DNA from: Acidobacteriota bacterium
GTDB lineage: Bacteria > Actinomycetota > Acidimicrobiia > Acidimicrobiales > Ilumatobacteraceae
Assembly: GCA_018970175.1 (NCBI GenBank)
Contig: JAGWWV010000011.1
Location: forward strand, 1 to 53,812
Length of the DNA: 53,812 nt
Direction: 5' to 3'
The translations under genes were made by a program, and so were the position numbers. The notes under the pieces were generated by a model. That model saw only the letters and a list, made by a program, of their open reading frames with translations. It was not told where the DNA came from and ran no database searches. This document shows, piece after piece, positions 24,513-31,660 of the stretch (positions within the stretch are counted from its first letter, which is position 1; each line of letters starts with the position of its first letter).

Positions 24513-26747
24513 ATGGCGACCGGTGACCGCGTTCTTCCCTGGAGGCGGCAGGCGGCCGCGCCGAGCGACGAACTCGCGCCGCTGCTCGTGGCCTACCGGT
24601 CGCGCCATCCGAAGGCGTCGGTCTCACTCATCAATCGTGCGTACCTCACGGCGCGTCGTGCACACCAACACCAGGTGCGAGGAAGCGGCGAGTCCTACAT
24701 CAATCATCCCATCGCGGTCGCCAAGATCGTCGCCGACATCGGCCTCGACGACGTTTCGCTGGCCGCGGCTCTGCTTCACGACGCGGTCGAAGACACCGAG
24801 ATCACCCTCAACGAAGTCGAGGCCGAATTCGGCTCCGAAGTGGCCTCGATCGTCGACGGTGTCACGAAGCTCGAGCGACTGCAGTTCGACTCGAAAGAGG
24901 CGCAGCAAGCGGCCACCATGCGCAAGATGCTCGTCGCCATGGCGAAGGACATCCGCGTTCTCGTCATCAAACTCGCCGACCGCCTGCACAACATGCGCAC
25001 GATCGCCGGAATGCCCGTGGAAAAACAGCAACGCATCGCCCACGAAACCCTCGACATCTACGCTCCGTTGGCGCACCGGTTGGGAATGCAGGAGATCAAG
25101 CAGCAACTCGAGGATCTCTCCTTTTCGGCCATTTACCCGAAGCGTTTCGCCGAGCTTGATCACTTGGTTGCCACTCGATCACCCGAGCGCGACGTCTACC
25201 TGGCCAAGACGATCGGCGAGGTGCAATCGCGGCTCGGCGAACTGAACGTGCGAGCCGACGTCACCGGACGCGGCAAACACCTGTGGAGCATCTACGAAAA
25301 GATGGTCGAAAAGGGCCGTGAGTTCGACGAAATTTTCGACCTCGTGGCGATCCGCATCATCGTCGACTCCGTGAAGGACTGTTATGCGGCGTTGGGCTGT
25401 ATTCATGGGCGATGGAAGCCGGTCGTTGGCCGGTTCAAGGACTACATCGCGATGCCGAAGTTCAACCTCTACCAATCGCTGCACACGACCGTCATCGGCC
25501 CCGAGGGCAAACCGCTCGAGGTGCAGATCCGAACCCGCGAGATGCACAATCGAGCCGAGTGGGGCGTGGCTGCGCACTATTCGTACAAGGACGGTTCCGC
25601 ACCGGGCGACATCGATTGGCTCAACCGCATCATCGAGACCCAGGCCGACATTCTCGATCCGACGCAGTTCATGGAAGGATTGAAGGCCGACCTCGTTCAG
25701 GACGAACTCTTCGTGTTCACTCCGAAGGGTGATGTCGTCCCGCTTCCGCTCGACTCGACCCCGGTCGATTTTGCCTATGCGGTCCACACCGAGGTGGGTC
25801 ACGCGTGCGTCGGCGCCAAGGTGAACGGTCGCCTGGTGACCTTGAATCACCTGCTGCGGTCGGGTGACACGTGCGAAATCTTCACGGCAAAGAACGTCGA
25901 CGCGGGGCCCTCCCGCGACTGGTTGGATTTCGTGGCCAGTCCGCGTGCCCGCAACAAGATCCGTCAGTGGTTCTCGCGCGAACATCGCGACGAGATGATC
26001 GAAACCGGACGCGACGAACTCACGGCCGCGTTTCGTCGTGCGGGGCTTGCGCTGGGCGGAATCTGGGCGTCCGATGCCTTGGCGGCCGTCATCGGTGAAC
26101 ACGGACACAAGGACATCGATTCGTTTCTCGCCGAAATCGGGGAGGGCACGGTGTTGTCGTCCGACGTTGCACGACGTGTGATCGAAACACTGAGCGGCGA
26201 AAACCACCCCGAACACATGGCAGGAGGTCTGCGCATCGATCGTCCGCAACGTGTCGGGGGCGGAACCATCCGTGTCGAAGGTACCGATGACGTCATCGTG
26301 CGACTGTCGACGTGTTGTAACCCGGTGCCGGGCGACGAAGTGACGGGTTTTCTGACGAAGGAGCGCGGGGTCGCGGTCCATCGGTCGGATTGTCCTGAAG
26401 CCGCAGCCTTGGTCCGGCATCCGACGAATCGGATCGTCGACGTTGAGTGGGCGGAAAGCGGCGGGCTATCGACGTTCCGTGCGTCAGTCGAGGTGGCGGC
26501 CCTCGACCGCACGCGCCTGCTCCGTGACGTCGCGAACGCGTTGTCCGACCAGCACGTGAACATCGTCGCCTGTTCGACCGTGACCGGTGCGGACCGCGTT
26601 GCCCGCATGCGGTTCGATTTCGAATTGGCGAATGCGGCACATCTCGACTCGGTGATGCGGACCATCAAGAACATCGATGCGGTCTTCGAGGTCCGCAGCG
26701 TGGGGGAGTCCTTGAATTCAGGGCCGAATCCTCGGGGCGACGACTAA
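24513..26747 (+). CDS. relA: Bifunctional (p)ppGpp synthetase/hydrolase (Rel/RSH)
   Basis: Long RSH protein (744 aa) that makes and degrades the alarmone (p)ppGpp on the ribosome. The hydrolase HD domain has INHPIAVAKI, LLHDAVEDT and KLADRLHNMRT. The synthetase has GRGKHLWSIYEKM, FDLVAIRII, GRFKDYIAMPKFNLYQSLHTT and EVQIRTREMH. RFKD fits the RXKD motif of bifunctional enzymes. The usual Gly of NGYQSLHT is Leu here. A TGS domain (VFTPKGDVVPLP), a zinc-finger (CCNPVPGDEV ... HRSDC) and a C-terminal ACT domain complete it. The TAA stop is the first half of the hisS promoter hexamer. Confidence 0.96.
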   Translation: MATGDRVLPWRRQAAAPSDELAPLLVAYRSRHPKASVSLINRAYLTARRAHQHQVRGSGESYINHPIAVAKIVADIGLDDVSLAAALLHDAVEDTEITLNEVEAEFGSEVASIVDGVTKLERLQFDSKEAQQAATMRKMLVAMAKDIRVLVIKLADRLHNMRTIAGMPVEKQQRIAHETLDIYAPLAHRLGMQEIKQQLEDLSFSAIYPKRFAELDHLVATRSPERDVYLAKTIGEVQSRLGELNVRADVTGRGKHLWSIYEKMVEKGREFDEIFDLVAIRIIVDSVKDCYAALGCIHGRWKPVVGRFKDYIAMPKFNLYQSLHTTVIGPEGKPLEVQIRTREMHNRAEWGVAAHYSYKDGSAPGDIDWLNRIIETQADILDPTQFMEGLKADLVQDELFVFTPKGDVVPLPLDSTPVDFAYAVHTEVGHACVGAKVNGRLVTLNHLLRSGDTCEIFTAKNVDAGPSRDWLDFVASPRARNKIRQWFSREHRDEMIETGRDELTAAFRRAGLALGGIWASDALAAVIGEHGHKDIDSFLAEIGEGTVLSSDVARRVIETLSGENHPEHMAGGLRIDRPQRVGGGTIRVEGTDDVIVRLSTCCNPVPGDEVTGFLTKERGVAVHRSDCPEAAALVRHPTNRIVDVEWAESGGLSTFRASVEVAALDRTRLLRDVANALSDQHVNIVACSTVTGADRVARMRFDFELANAAHLDSVMRTIKNIDAVFEVRSVGESLNSGPNPRGDD

Positions 26748-26750
26748 CCT
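26745..26750 (+). promoter_or_regulatory. -10 box of hisS, containing the rel stop codon
   Basis: TAACCT; its TAA is the rel stop. It ends 6 bases before GTG 26757. Confidence 0.5.
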
Positions 26751-26756
26751 TCGGAT

Positions 26757-28016
26757 GTGCCTGAATTCCAGACGACGCCGGGGACGCGCGACATTCTGCC
26801 CCCCGACGCGGCTCGCTGGAGGCGGTTCGTCGACGTCTTTGCCGGTGTCGTCGAGTCGGCGGGATACGAGCAGATCATCCTGCCGATGTTCGAAGACCTC
26901 GGCGTCTTCCAACGACTCGGAGATGCCACCGACGTCGTGACGAAAGAGATGTACGACTTTGTCGACAAAGGCGGACGGCACGTCGCTCTGCGTCCCGAAC
27001 AGACCGCCGGTGTGTGTCGGGCGTTCGTGCAGCACCACCCGAATCTCCCGTGGAAGGTGTGGTACTCGGGTCCCAACTTCCGCTACGAAAAGGCCCAACA
27101 GGGGCGATACCGGCAGTTTGACCAGGTCGGGGTCGAGGTACTCGGTGTCGACGACCCGCTGCTCGACGTCGAGGTGATTGCGCTCGCGCACGGTTTCTAC
27201 CGTGCCCTCGGCTTGCGCAACGTCGAGCTGCACGTCAACTCGCTCGGTGACACGGGTGACCGGGCTCGTTACGTTGCGGCGCTCGAGTCGTACTTTCGTG
27301 CGCACGAGATCGACCTCACCAAGGAAAGTCGTGCGACCCTCGAGCGCAATCCGCTTCGCGTCCTCGACTCGAAGCGTGCCGAGGATCGCGACGTCATCTC
27401 GCAGGCGCCATCGATCAGCGAGTTCTTCAGCCCCGAAGCCGCGTCACACTTTGCCGCCGTTCAAGACGGCCTGTCCCTGCTCGGGATCGACTTTGTCGTG
27501 AACGACCGGCTCGTTCGTGGGCTCGACTACTACCGCAGCACGACATTCGAGTTCGTCTCGACCGCGCTCGATGCGGCCCAGACCGCCGTCGGCGGAGGTG
27601 GCCGCTACGACGGGCTCGTCGAAGACCTCGGTGGTCCGTCAACCCCCGGCATCGGTTTTGCAATCGGCCTCGACCGCACGCTGCTGGCCTGCGATGCCGA
27701 GTCCGTGTTCGGGATCGACTCCTCGGGTACCGATGTCTTCGTCGTCGATGCGACCGGAGGGCGCTCGGCGCTTTTGTTGACAGCCGAACTGCGCAATGCA
27801 GGTCTTCGTGCCGACCGTGCATTCGGTGCGAAGAGCATGAAGTCGCAGATGAAGTCTGCCAACAAGAGTCGTGCGACCGTCGCCGTTATCATCGGCGAAG
27901 ACGAACTCGCCCGCGGCGTTGCAACCGTGCGTCCGATGGACGGCGGCGAACAGTCGGAATGCCCCCTCGGTCAGGTCGTTGCGACCGTCACCGACATCGT
28001 GAAGAAAGCCAAGTGA
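26757..28016 (+). CDS. hisS: Histidyl-tRNA synthetase
   Basis: A class II synthetase (419 aa) for tRNA-His. TPGTRDILPPDAARW at the N-terminus, motif 2 in FRYEKAQQGRYRQFDQVGVEVLG, the histidine loop RGLDYYRSTTFEF and motif 3 in GIGFAIGLDRTLL are all present. The C-terminal anticodon domain follows DVFVVDATG. GTG 26757 gives the expected N-terminus MPEFQTTPGTRD and follows the -10 box. The stop overlaps aspS (TGATG). Confidence 0.97.
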   Translation: MPEFQTTPGTRDILPPDAARWRRFVDVFAGVVESAGYEQIILPMFEDLGVFQRLGDATDVVTKEMYDFVDKGGRHVALRPEQTAGVCRAFVQHHPNLPWKVWYSGPNFRYEKAQQGRYRQFDQVGVEVLGVDDPLLDVEVIALAHGFYRALGLRNVELHVNSLGDTGDRARYVAALESYFRAHEIDLTKESRATLERNPLRVLDSKRAEDRDVISQAPSISEFFSPEAASHFAAVQDGLSLLGIDFVVNDRLVRGLDYYRSTTFEFVSTALDAAQTAVGGGGRYDGLVEDLGGPSTPGIGFAIGLDRTLLACDAESVFGIDSSGTDVFVVDATGGRSALLLTAELRNAGLRADRAFGAKSMKSQMKSANKSRATVAVIIGEDELARGVATVRPMDGGEQSECPLGQVVATVTDIVKKAK

Positions 28017-29782
28017 TGACCAACTCCGCCACCTCCCTGCGAACCCACCTGTGCGGTGAACTGCGCACCACTCACATCGGCTCGACGGTGTCGGTGTGCG
28101 GATGGCTGGCGCGTCGTCGCGAACACGGCGAGCACCTCGCGTTCTTCGACATCCGCGATCACTCCGGGGTCATCCAGTGCGTAGTCGATCGCACCGTCGA
28201 TGTGCGTTCGGAATACGTCGTTCGAATCACCGGAGTCGTTCGGCAGCGCCCCGAGGGTACGGCGAATGACACCCTGCCGACCGGCGAGGTCGAAATCGGG
28301 GACTGTCAGGTCGAAGTGCTCAACATCGCCGAGCCGCCGCCGTTCCCCGTCGACTCACGTGCCGACGACGTCGACGAAAACGTTCGCCTGCGCCACCGCT
28401 ACATCGACATTCGTCGCGAGCGCATGCAGCGCAACGTCCGGCTGCGGGCCAAGGTCAACTCTGCGATCCGTCGCGCCATGGAGGAACAGGCATTCGTCGA
28501 AGTCGAGACCCCGTTCCTCATGCCCTCGACCCCCGAGGGCGCCCGCGAGTTCCTCGTTCCCTCGCGCAAGGAACCGGGCTCGTTCTATGCACTGCCACAG
28601 TCACCCCAGCTGTGGAAGCAGCTGCTGATGGTGGCGGGTGTCGATCGCTACTACCAGATCGCACGTTGCCTGCGCGACGAAGACCTGCGTGCCGACCGCC
28701 AGTACGAATTCATGCAACTCGACGCCGAGATGAGCTTCGTCACGCAGCCCGACGTTCTGGCGGCGATCGGGCGCGCCGTCACCGCAGCGGCCAAGGCGGC
28801 CACCGGAGAAGACATTCCGCCGATCGAACAGATCACGTGGCGCGAGGCAATGGAGCGCTTCGGCGTCGACAAACCCGACCTGCGTTTCGGCATGGAACTC
28901 GTCGAACTCACCGACGTGTTCGCAAAGACCGAGTTCAAGGCTTTCGCTTCCGCCGCTGCAATCAAGGGAATCCGTGTCGACGCAGCGACGTACCCGGAGC
29001 AGGCGGCATGGGGGCGAGGACGCCTCGACGCCATCACCGACCGCGCGAAGCAACTCGGCGCAAAGGGTCTGGTATGGCTGAAGGTGGCGGCCGATGGCTC
29101 CTTCGAGTCGCCCGTGGCCAAATTCATCTCTGCCCCGGAAACGGCTGAAATCATCGGACGGTTCGGTGCGGTCGCAGGAGACATGATTCTCATCGTCGCC
29201 GACGAGTGGTCAACCACGTGCGAAGTTCTCGGCCAGTTGCGCAACGACATCGGTCGTCCGCCGGTCCACGAAGGGCCGTACCGCTACGTGTGGGTCGTCG
29301 AGTTTCCGCTGTTCGTCGGTCTTGATCCGACGACCGGCAAGCCGCGTCCCGGACACCACCCGTTCTGTCACCCGCACCCCGACGACCTCGCCTTGCTCGA
29401 CACCGACCCGCTGCGCGTGCGCGCCCTTGCTTACGACCTTGTTCTCAACGGTTGGGAGCTCGGGTCGGGTTCGATTCGAATCCACGACCCCGCAATGCAG
29501 CGCACGGTCTTCAACAAGCTCGGCATCAGTGACGAAGAAGCCGACCGTCGTTTCGGCTTCTTTCTCCAGCCCTTCCGGTACGGAGCACCACCCCACGGCG
29601 GCTTCGCCTTCGGTATCGACCGCCTCACCGCGATCCTCGCCGGCGAAGAAAACATCCGTGAGGTCATCGCGTTTCCGAAGACGCAATCCGGACTCGACCC
29701 GATGACAAACGCTCCGACCAAAGTCGACCCGGCACAACTCGCCGAGCTCGGCATCCGCGTCCTTCCGCCGGCGACGAAGTAG
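28016..29782 (+). CDS. aspS: Aspartyl-tRNA synthetase
   Basis: A bacterial-type class IIb synthetase (588 aa). The N-terminal OB fold (VCGWLARRREHGEHLAFFDIRD) binds the anticodon. The catalytic core includes FVEVETPFLMPSTPEGAREFLVPSR, ARCLRDEDLRADRQYEF and the C-terminal GGFAFGIDRL, with a GAD-type insertion between. Whether it also charges tRNA-Asn cannot be told here; no gatCAB or asnS is in the window. ATG 28016 overlaps the hisS stop, with in-frame GTG 28013 as an alternative. hisS-aspS is a common actinobacterial pair. Confidence 0.96.
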   Translation: MTNSATSLRTHLCGELRTTHIGSTVSVCGWLARRREHGEHLAFFDIRDHSGVIQCVVDRTVDVRSEYVVRITGVVRQRPEGTANDTLPTGEVEIGDCQVEVLNIAEPPPFPVDSRADDVDENVRLRHRYIDIRRERMQRNVRLRAKVNSAIRRAMEEQAFVEVETPFLMPSTPEGAREFLVPSRKEPGSFYALPQSPQLWKQLLMVAGVDRYYQIARCLRDEDLRADRQYEFMQLDAEMSFVTQPDVLAAIGRAVTAAAKAATGEDIPPIEQITWREAMERFGVDKPDLRFGMELVELTDVFAKTEFKAFASAAAIKGIRVDAATYPEQAAWGRGRLDAITDRAKQLGAKGLVWLKVAADGSFESPVAKFISAPETAEIIGRFGAVAGDMILIVADEWSTTCEVLGQLRNDIGRPPVHEGPYRYVWVVEFPLFVGLDPTTGKPRPGHHPFCHPHPDDLALLDTDPLRVRALAYDLVLNGWELGSGSIRIHDPAMQRTVFNKLGISDEEADRRFGFFLQPFRYGAPPHGGFAFGIDRLTAILAGEENIREVIAFPKTQSGLDPMTNAPTKVDPAQLAELGIRVLPPATK

Positions 29783-29815
29783 GGCGCCACGGGCGACGAT
29801 CTGTTCTCCGCCTCG

Positions 29816-31054
29816 GTGAACGAGCAGCTGCGCCGACAGGCGCCGCTCGCAGCGAGGTTGCGGCCGCGACACGTCGACGACGTGGTCGGCCAACGGCATC
29901 TCGTCGGTCGTGGGGGACCGTTGCGCGCCCTCATCGAAACCGATCGTCTGACGTCCGTCGTCTTTTGGGGGCCTCCGGGTACCGGTAAAACCACTCTTGC
30001 CGAAGTCGTCGCTGCAACGACCAAGGCGGATTTCGTGCGTCTCTCCGCGGTGACGTCGGGAGTGAAGGACGTACGCGAAGCGCTTGCGACGGCGCGGGAT
30101 CGGCTCGGTCAACACGGCCGTCGGACCATCGTGTTCATCGACGAGATTCACCGCTTCAATACGTCGCAACAGGATGCGCTGCTGCCCGCCGTCGAGGACG
30201 GCACCATCGTGCTCATCGGGGCGACGACGGAGAATCCCTATTTCGAGGTGAACGCCCCGCTTCTCAGCAGGTCGACGCTCTTCCGGTTGGAGCCGTTGTC
30301 GAGGGACGATCTCGGGGTTCTCGTCGAACGGGGTCTCGATGCAGAAGGCATGACGATCGAATCCGAGGCGCGCGCCCATCTGTTGTCCGTTGCCCAGGGC
30401 GACGGGCGACAGATCCTCACCTCGCTCGAGGTTGCCTGCGCGCTCGCCCGCGCCAGGGTTGCGGGCGATGGCGCCAGGTCGGCCACCGAGGTCACATTGA
30501 CCGACGTCGAGGCCGCCATCAGTTCGAGTGCCCTGCGGTACGGCCGCGACGATCACTACGACGTCATTTCGGCGTTCATCAAGAGCGTGCGGGGCTCGAG
30601 CGTCGACGGCGCCATTCACTGGTTGGCACGCATGCTGGTCGCGGGGGAGGACCCGCGATTCATCGCCCGTCGGTTGGTCATCCTCGCAAGCGAAGACATC
30701 GGTATGGCCGATCCGACGTCGCTCGTCGTGGCGACGGCGTGCGCACAGGCGGTTGAATTCGTGGGGATGCCCGAGGCGCAGCTGAACCTCGCCCAGGCGA
30801 CGATTCATCTGTGTCGCGCCCCGAAGAGCAACTCCGCCGCAATGGCCATCTGGACTGCGATGGACGACGTCCGGCGCGGTGACATCGGTGCCGTTCCGGC
30901 GTTCCTCCGCGACGCCCACTACTCGGGTGCGGAGAAACTCGGCCACGGAACCGACTACGTGTCGCCGCATGTCGCCACCACCGACACGCCTGCAGCGTCC
31001 GCAAAGGATCATCTGCCCGATGAGCTCCGTGACCGCACCTACTACCGTGACTGA
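29816..31054 (+). CDS. rarA: Replication-associated recombination protein RarA/MgsA (AAA+ ATPase)
   Basis: A clamp-loader-like AAA+ protein (412 aa from GTG 29816) acting at stalled replication forks. Walker A is GPPGTGKTTLAEVVA, Walker B VFIDEIHRF, sensor 1 LIGATTENPYFEVN, and the C-terminal tetramer domain has YDVISAFIKSVRGSSVDGA and EDIGMADPTSLV. The residues encoded just before this GTG, down to the aspS stop in the same frame (29783-29815), read GATGDDLFSAS. They resemble the DDLF N-terminus common in homologues, yet hold no ATG, GTG or TTG. So the true start may be a rare codon upstream. Confidence 0.93.
   Translation: MNEQLRRQAPLAARLRPRHVDDVVGQRHLVGRGGPLRALIETDRLTSVVFWGPPGTGKTTLAEVVAATTKADFVRLSAVTSGVKDVREALATARDRLGQHGRRTIVFIDEIHRFNTSQQDALLPAVEDGTIVLIGATTENPYFEVNAPLLSRSTLFRLEPLSRDDLGVLVERGLDAEGMTIESEARAHLLSVAQGDGRQILTSLEVACALARARVAGDGARSATEVTLTDVEAAISSSALRYGRDDHYDVISAFIKSVRGSSVDGAIHWLARMLVAGEDPRFIARRLVILASEDIGMADPTSLVVATACAQAVEFVGMPEAQLNLAQATIHLCRAPKSNSAAMAIWTAMDDVRRGDIGAVPAFLRDAHYSGAEKLGHGTDYVSPHVATTDTPAASAKDHLPDELRDRTYYRD
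31043..31048 (+). promoter_or_regulatory. -10 box of the DUF948-like gene
   Basis: TACCGT within the last codons of rarA; it ends 7 bases before ATG 31056 and supports that start. Confidence 0.5.
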
Positions 31055-31055
31055 C

Positions 31056-31445
31056 ATGTTCGCGGCGGATTCCGGTACCGACACTGCACTCGTCGTCGTG
31101 CTGGTTCTGTGCGCCGTCGCATTCGCCGCCCTCGTGTTGGTTCTCTATCGAGTGCTCGTCGCACTTGCGGACCTTCGTTCCGACCTCGAGGTCATCGAGG
31201 CCGAGATGTTGCCGATGCTGAACGAACTGCGGGATGCGACGCGCGAAACCCGCGGCATCATCGACGAGGCCCGCGGCGACCTCAAGCGTTTCGACAAGGT
31301 CCTCGGTTCGGCCGAATCGATCAGCGAAGCCGTCGCCGACACGTCCCGAGTCGCTCGCACCGTCCTGTCGGCGCCGGTCATCAAAGTGGCCGCTGCGGCA
31401 ACAGGAACACGCCGGGCATTTTCGGTTCTGCGTCGTCGTCGGTAG
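31056..31445 (+). CDS. DUF948-like single-pass membrane protein
   Basis: A protein of 129 residues with a membrane helix at about 11-34 (LVVVLVLCAVAFAALVLVLY) followed by a helical, probably coiled-coil segment (about 40-95) and a basic end (FSVLRRRR). This is the pattern of DUF948, whose function is unknown. In Streptomyces, as I recall, a DUF948 and a DUF6167 gene lie directly before alaS, which fits this gene and the next. ATG 31056 is chosen because of the TACCGT box. Its TAG stop is the first half of the next promoter hexamer. Confidence 0.75.
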   Translation: MFAADSGTDTALVVVLVLCAVAFAALVLVLYRVLVALADLRSDLEVIEAEMLPMLNELRDATRETRGIIDEARGDLKRFDKVLGSAESISEAVADTSRVARTVLSAPVIKVAAAATGTRRAFSVLRRRR

Positions 31446-31448
31446 CGT
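31443..31448 (+). promoter_or_regulatory. -10 box of the 31455 gene, containing the upstream stop codon
   Basis: TAGCGT; its TAG is the stop of the DUF948-like gene. It ends 6 bases before ATG 31455. Confidence 0.5.
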
Positions 31449-31454
31449 GTCGCC

Positions 31455-31649
31455 ATGCGTCGGCTCACATGGTTTCTCATGGGATTCGTCGTCGCGCTCG
31501 TCGGCGGTGGATATGCAAAGCGTCGCGTCCGTGCGGCGGCGACATCCATCACGCCCGTCAAGGTGGCCCAACGTGTCAAGCACCGGGTCACCGACGCCGT
31601 GGCCGAGGGCAAGGCGGCGATGCGGGCCCGCGAACACGAACTGTCTTAG
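31455..31649 (+). CDS. Small membrane protein, DUF6167-like
   Basis: A 64-residue protein. The first 20 residues (RRLTWFLMGFVVALVGGGYA) form a membrane helix or an uncleaved signal anchor, followed by a basic, helical tail with KVAQRVKHRVTDAVAEGKAAMRARE. The shape and the place between a DUF948 gene and alaS match the small DUF6167 protein of Streptomyces; function unknown. Codon use looks like its neighbours and the -10 box fits, so I take it as real. Its TAG stop starts the alaS promoter hexamer. Confidence 0.7.
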   Translation: MRRLTWFLMGFVVALVGGGYAKRRVRAAATSITPVKVAQRVKHRVTDAVAEGKAAMRAREHELS

Positions 31650-31652
31650 GCT
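31647..31652 (+). promoter_or_regulatory. -10 box of alaS, containing the upstream stop codon
   Basis: TAGGCT; its TAG is the stop of the 31455 gene. It ends 8 bases before ATG 31661. Confidence 0.45.
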
Positions 31653-31660
31653 GTCCGCCG

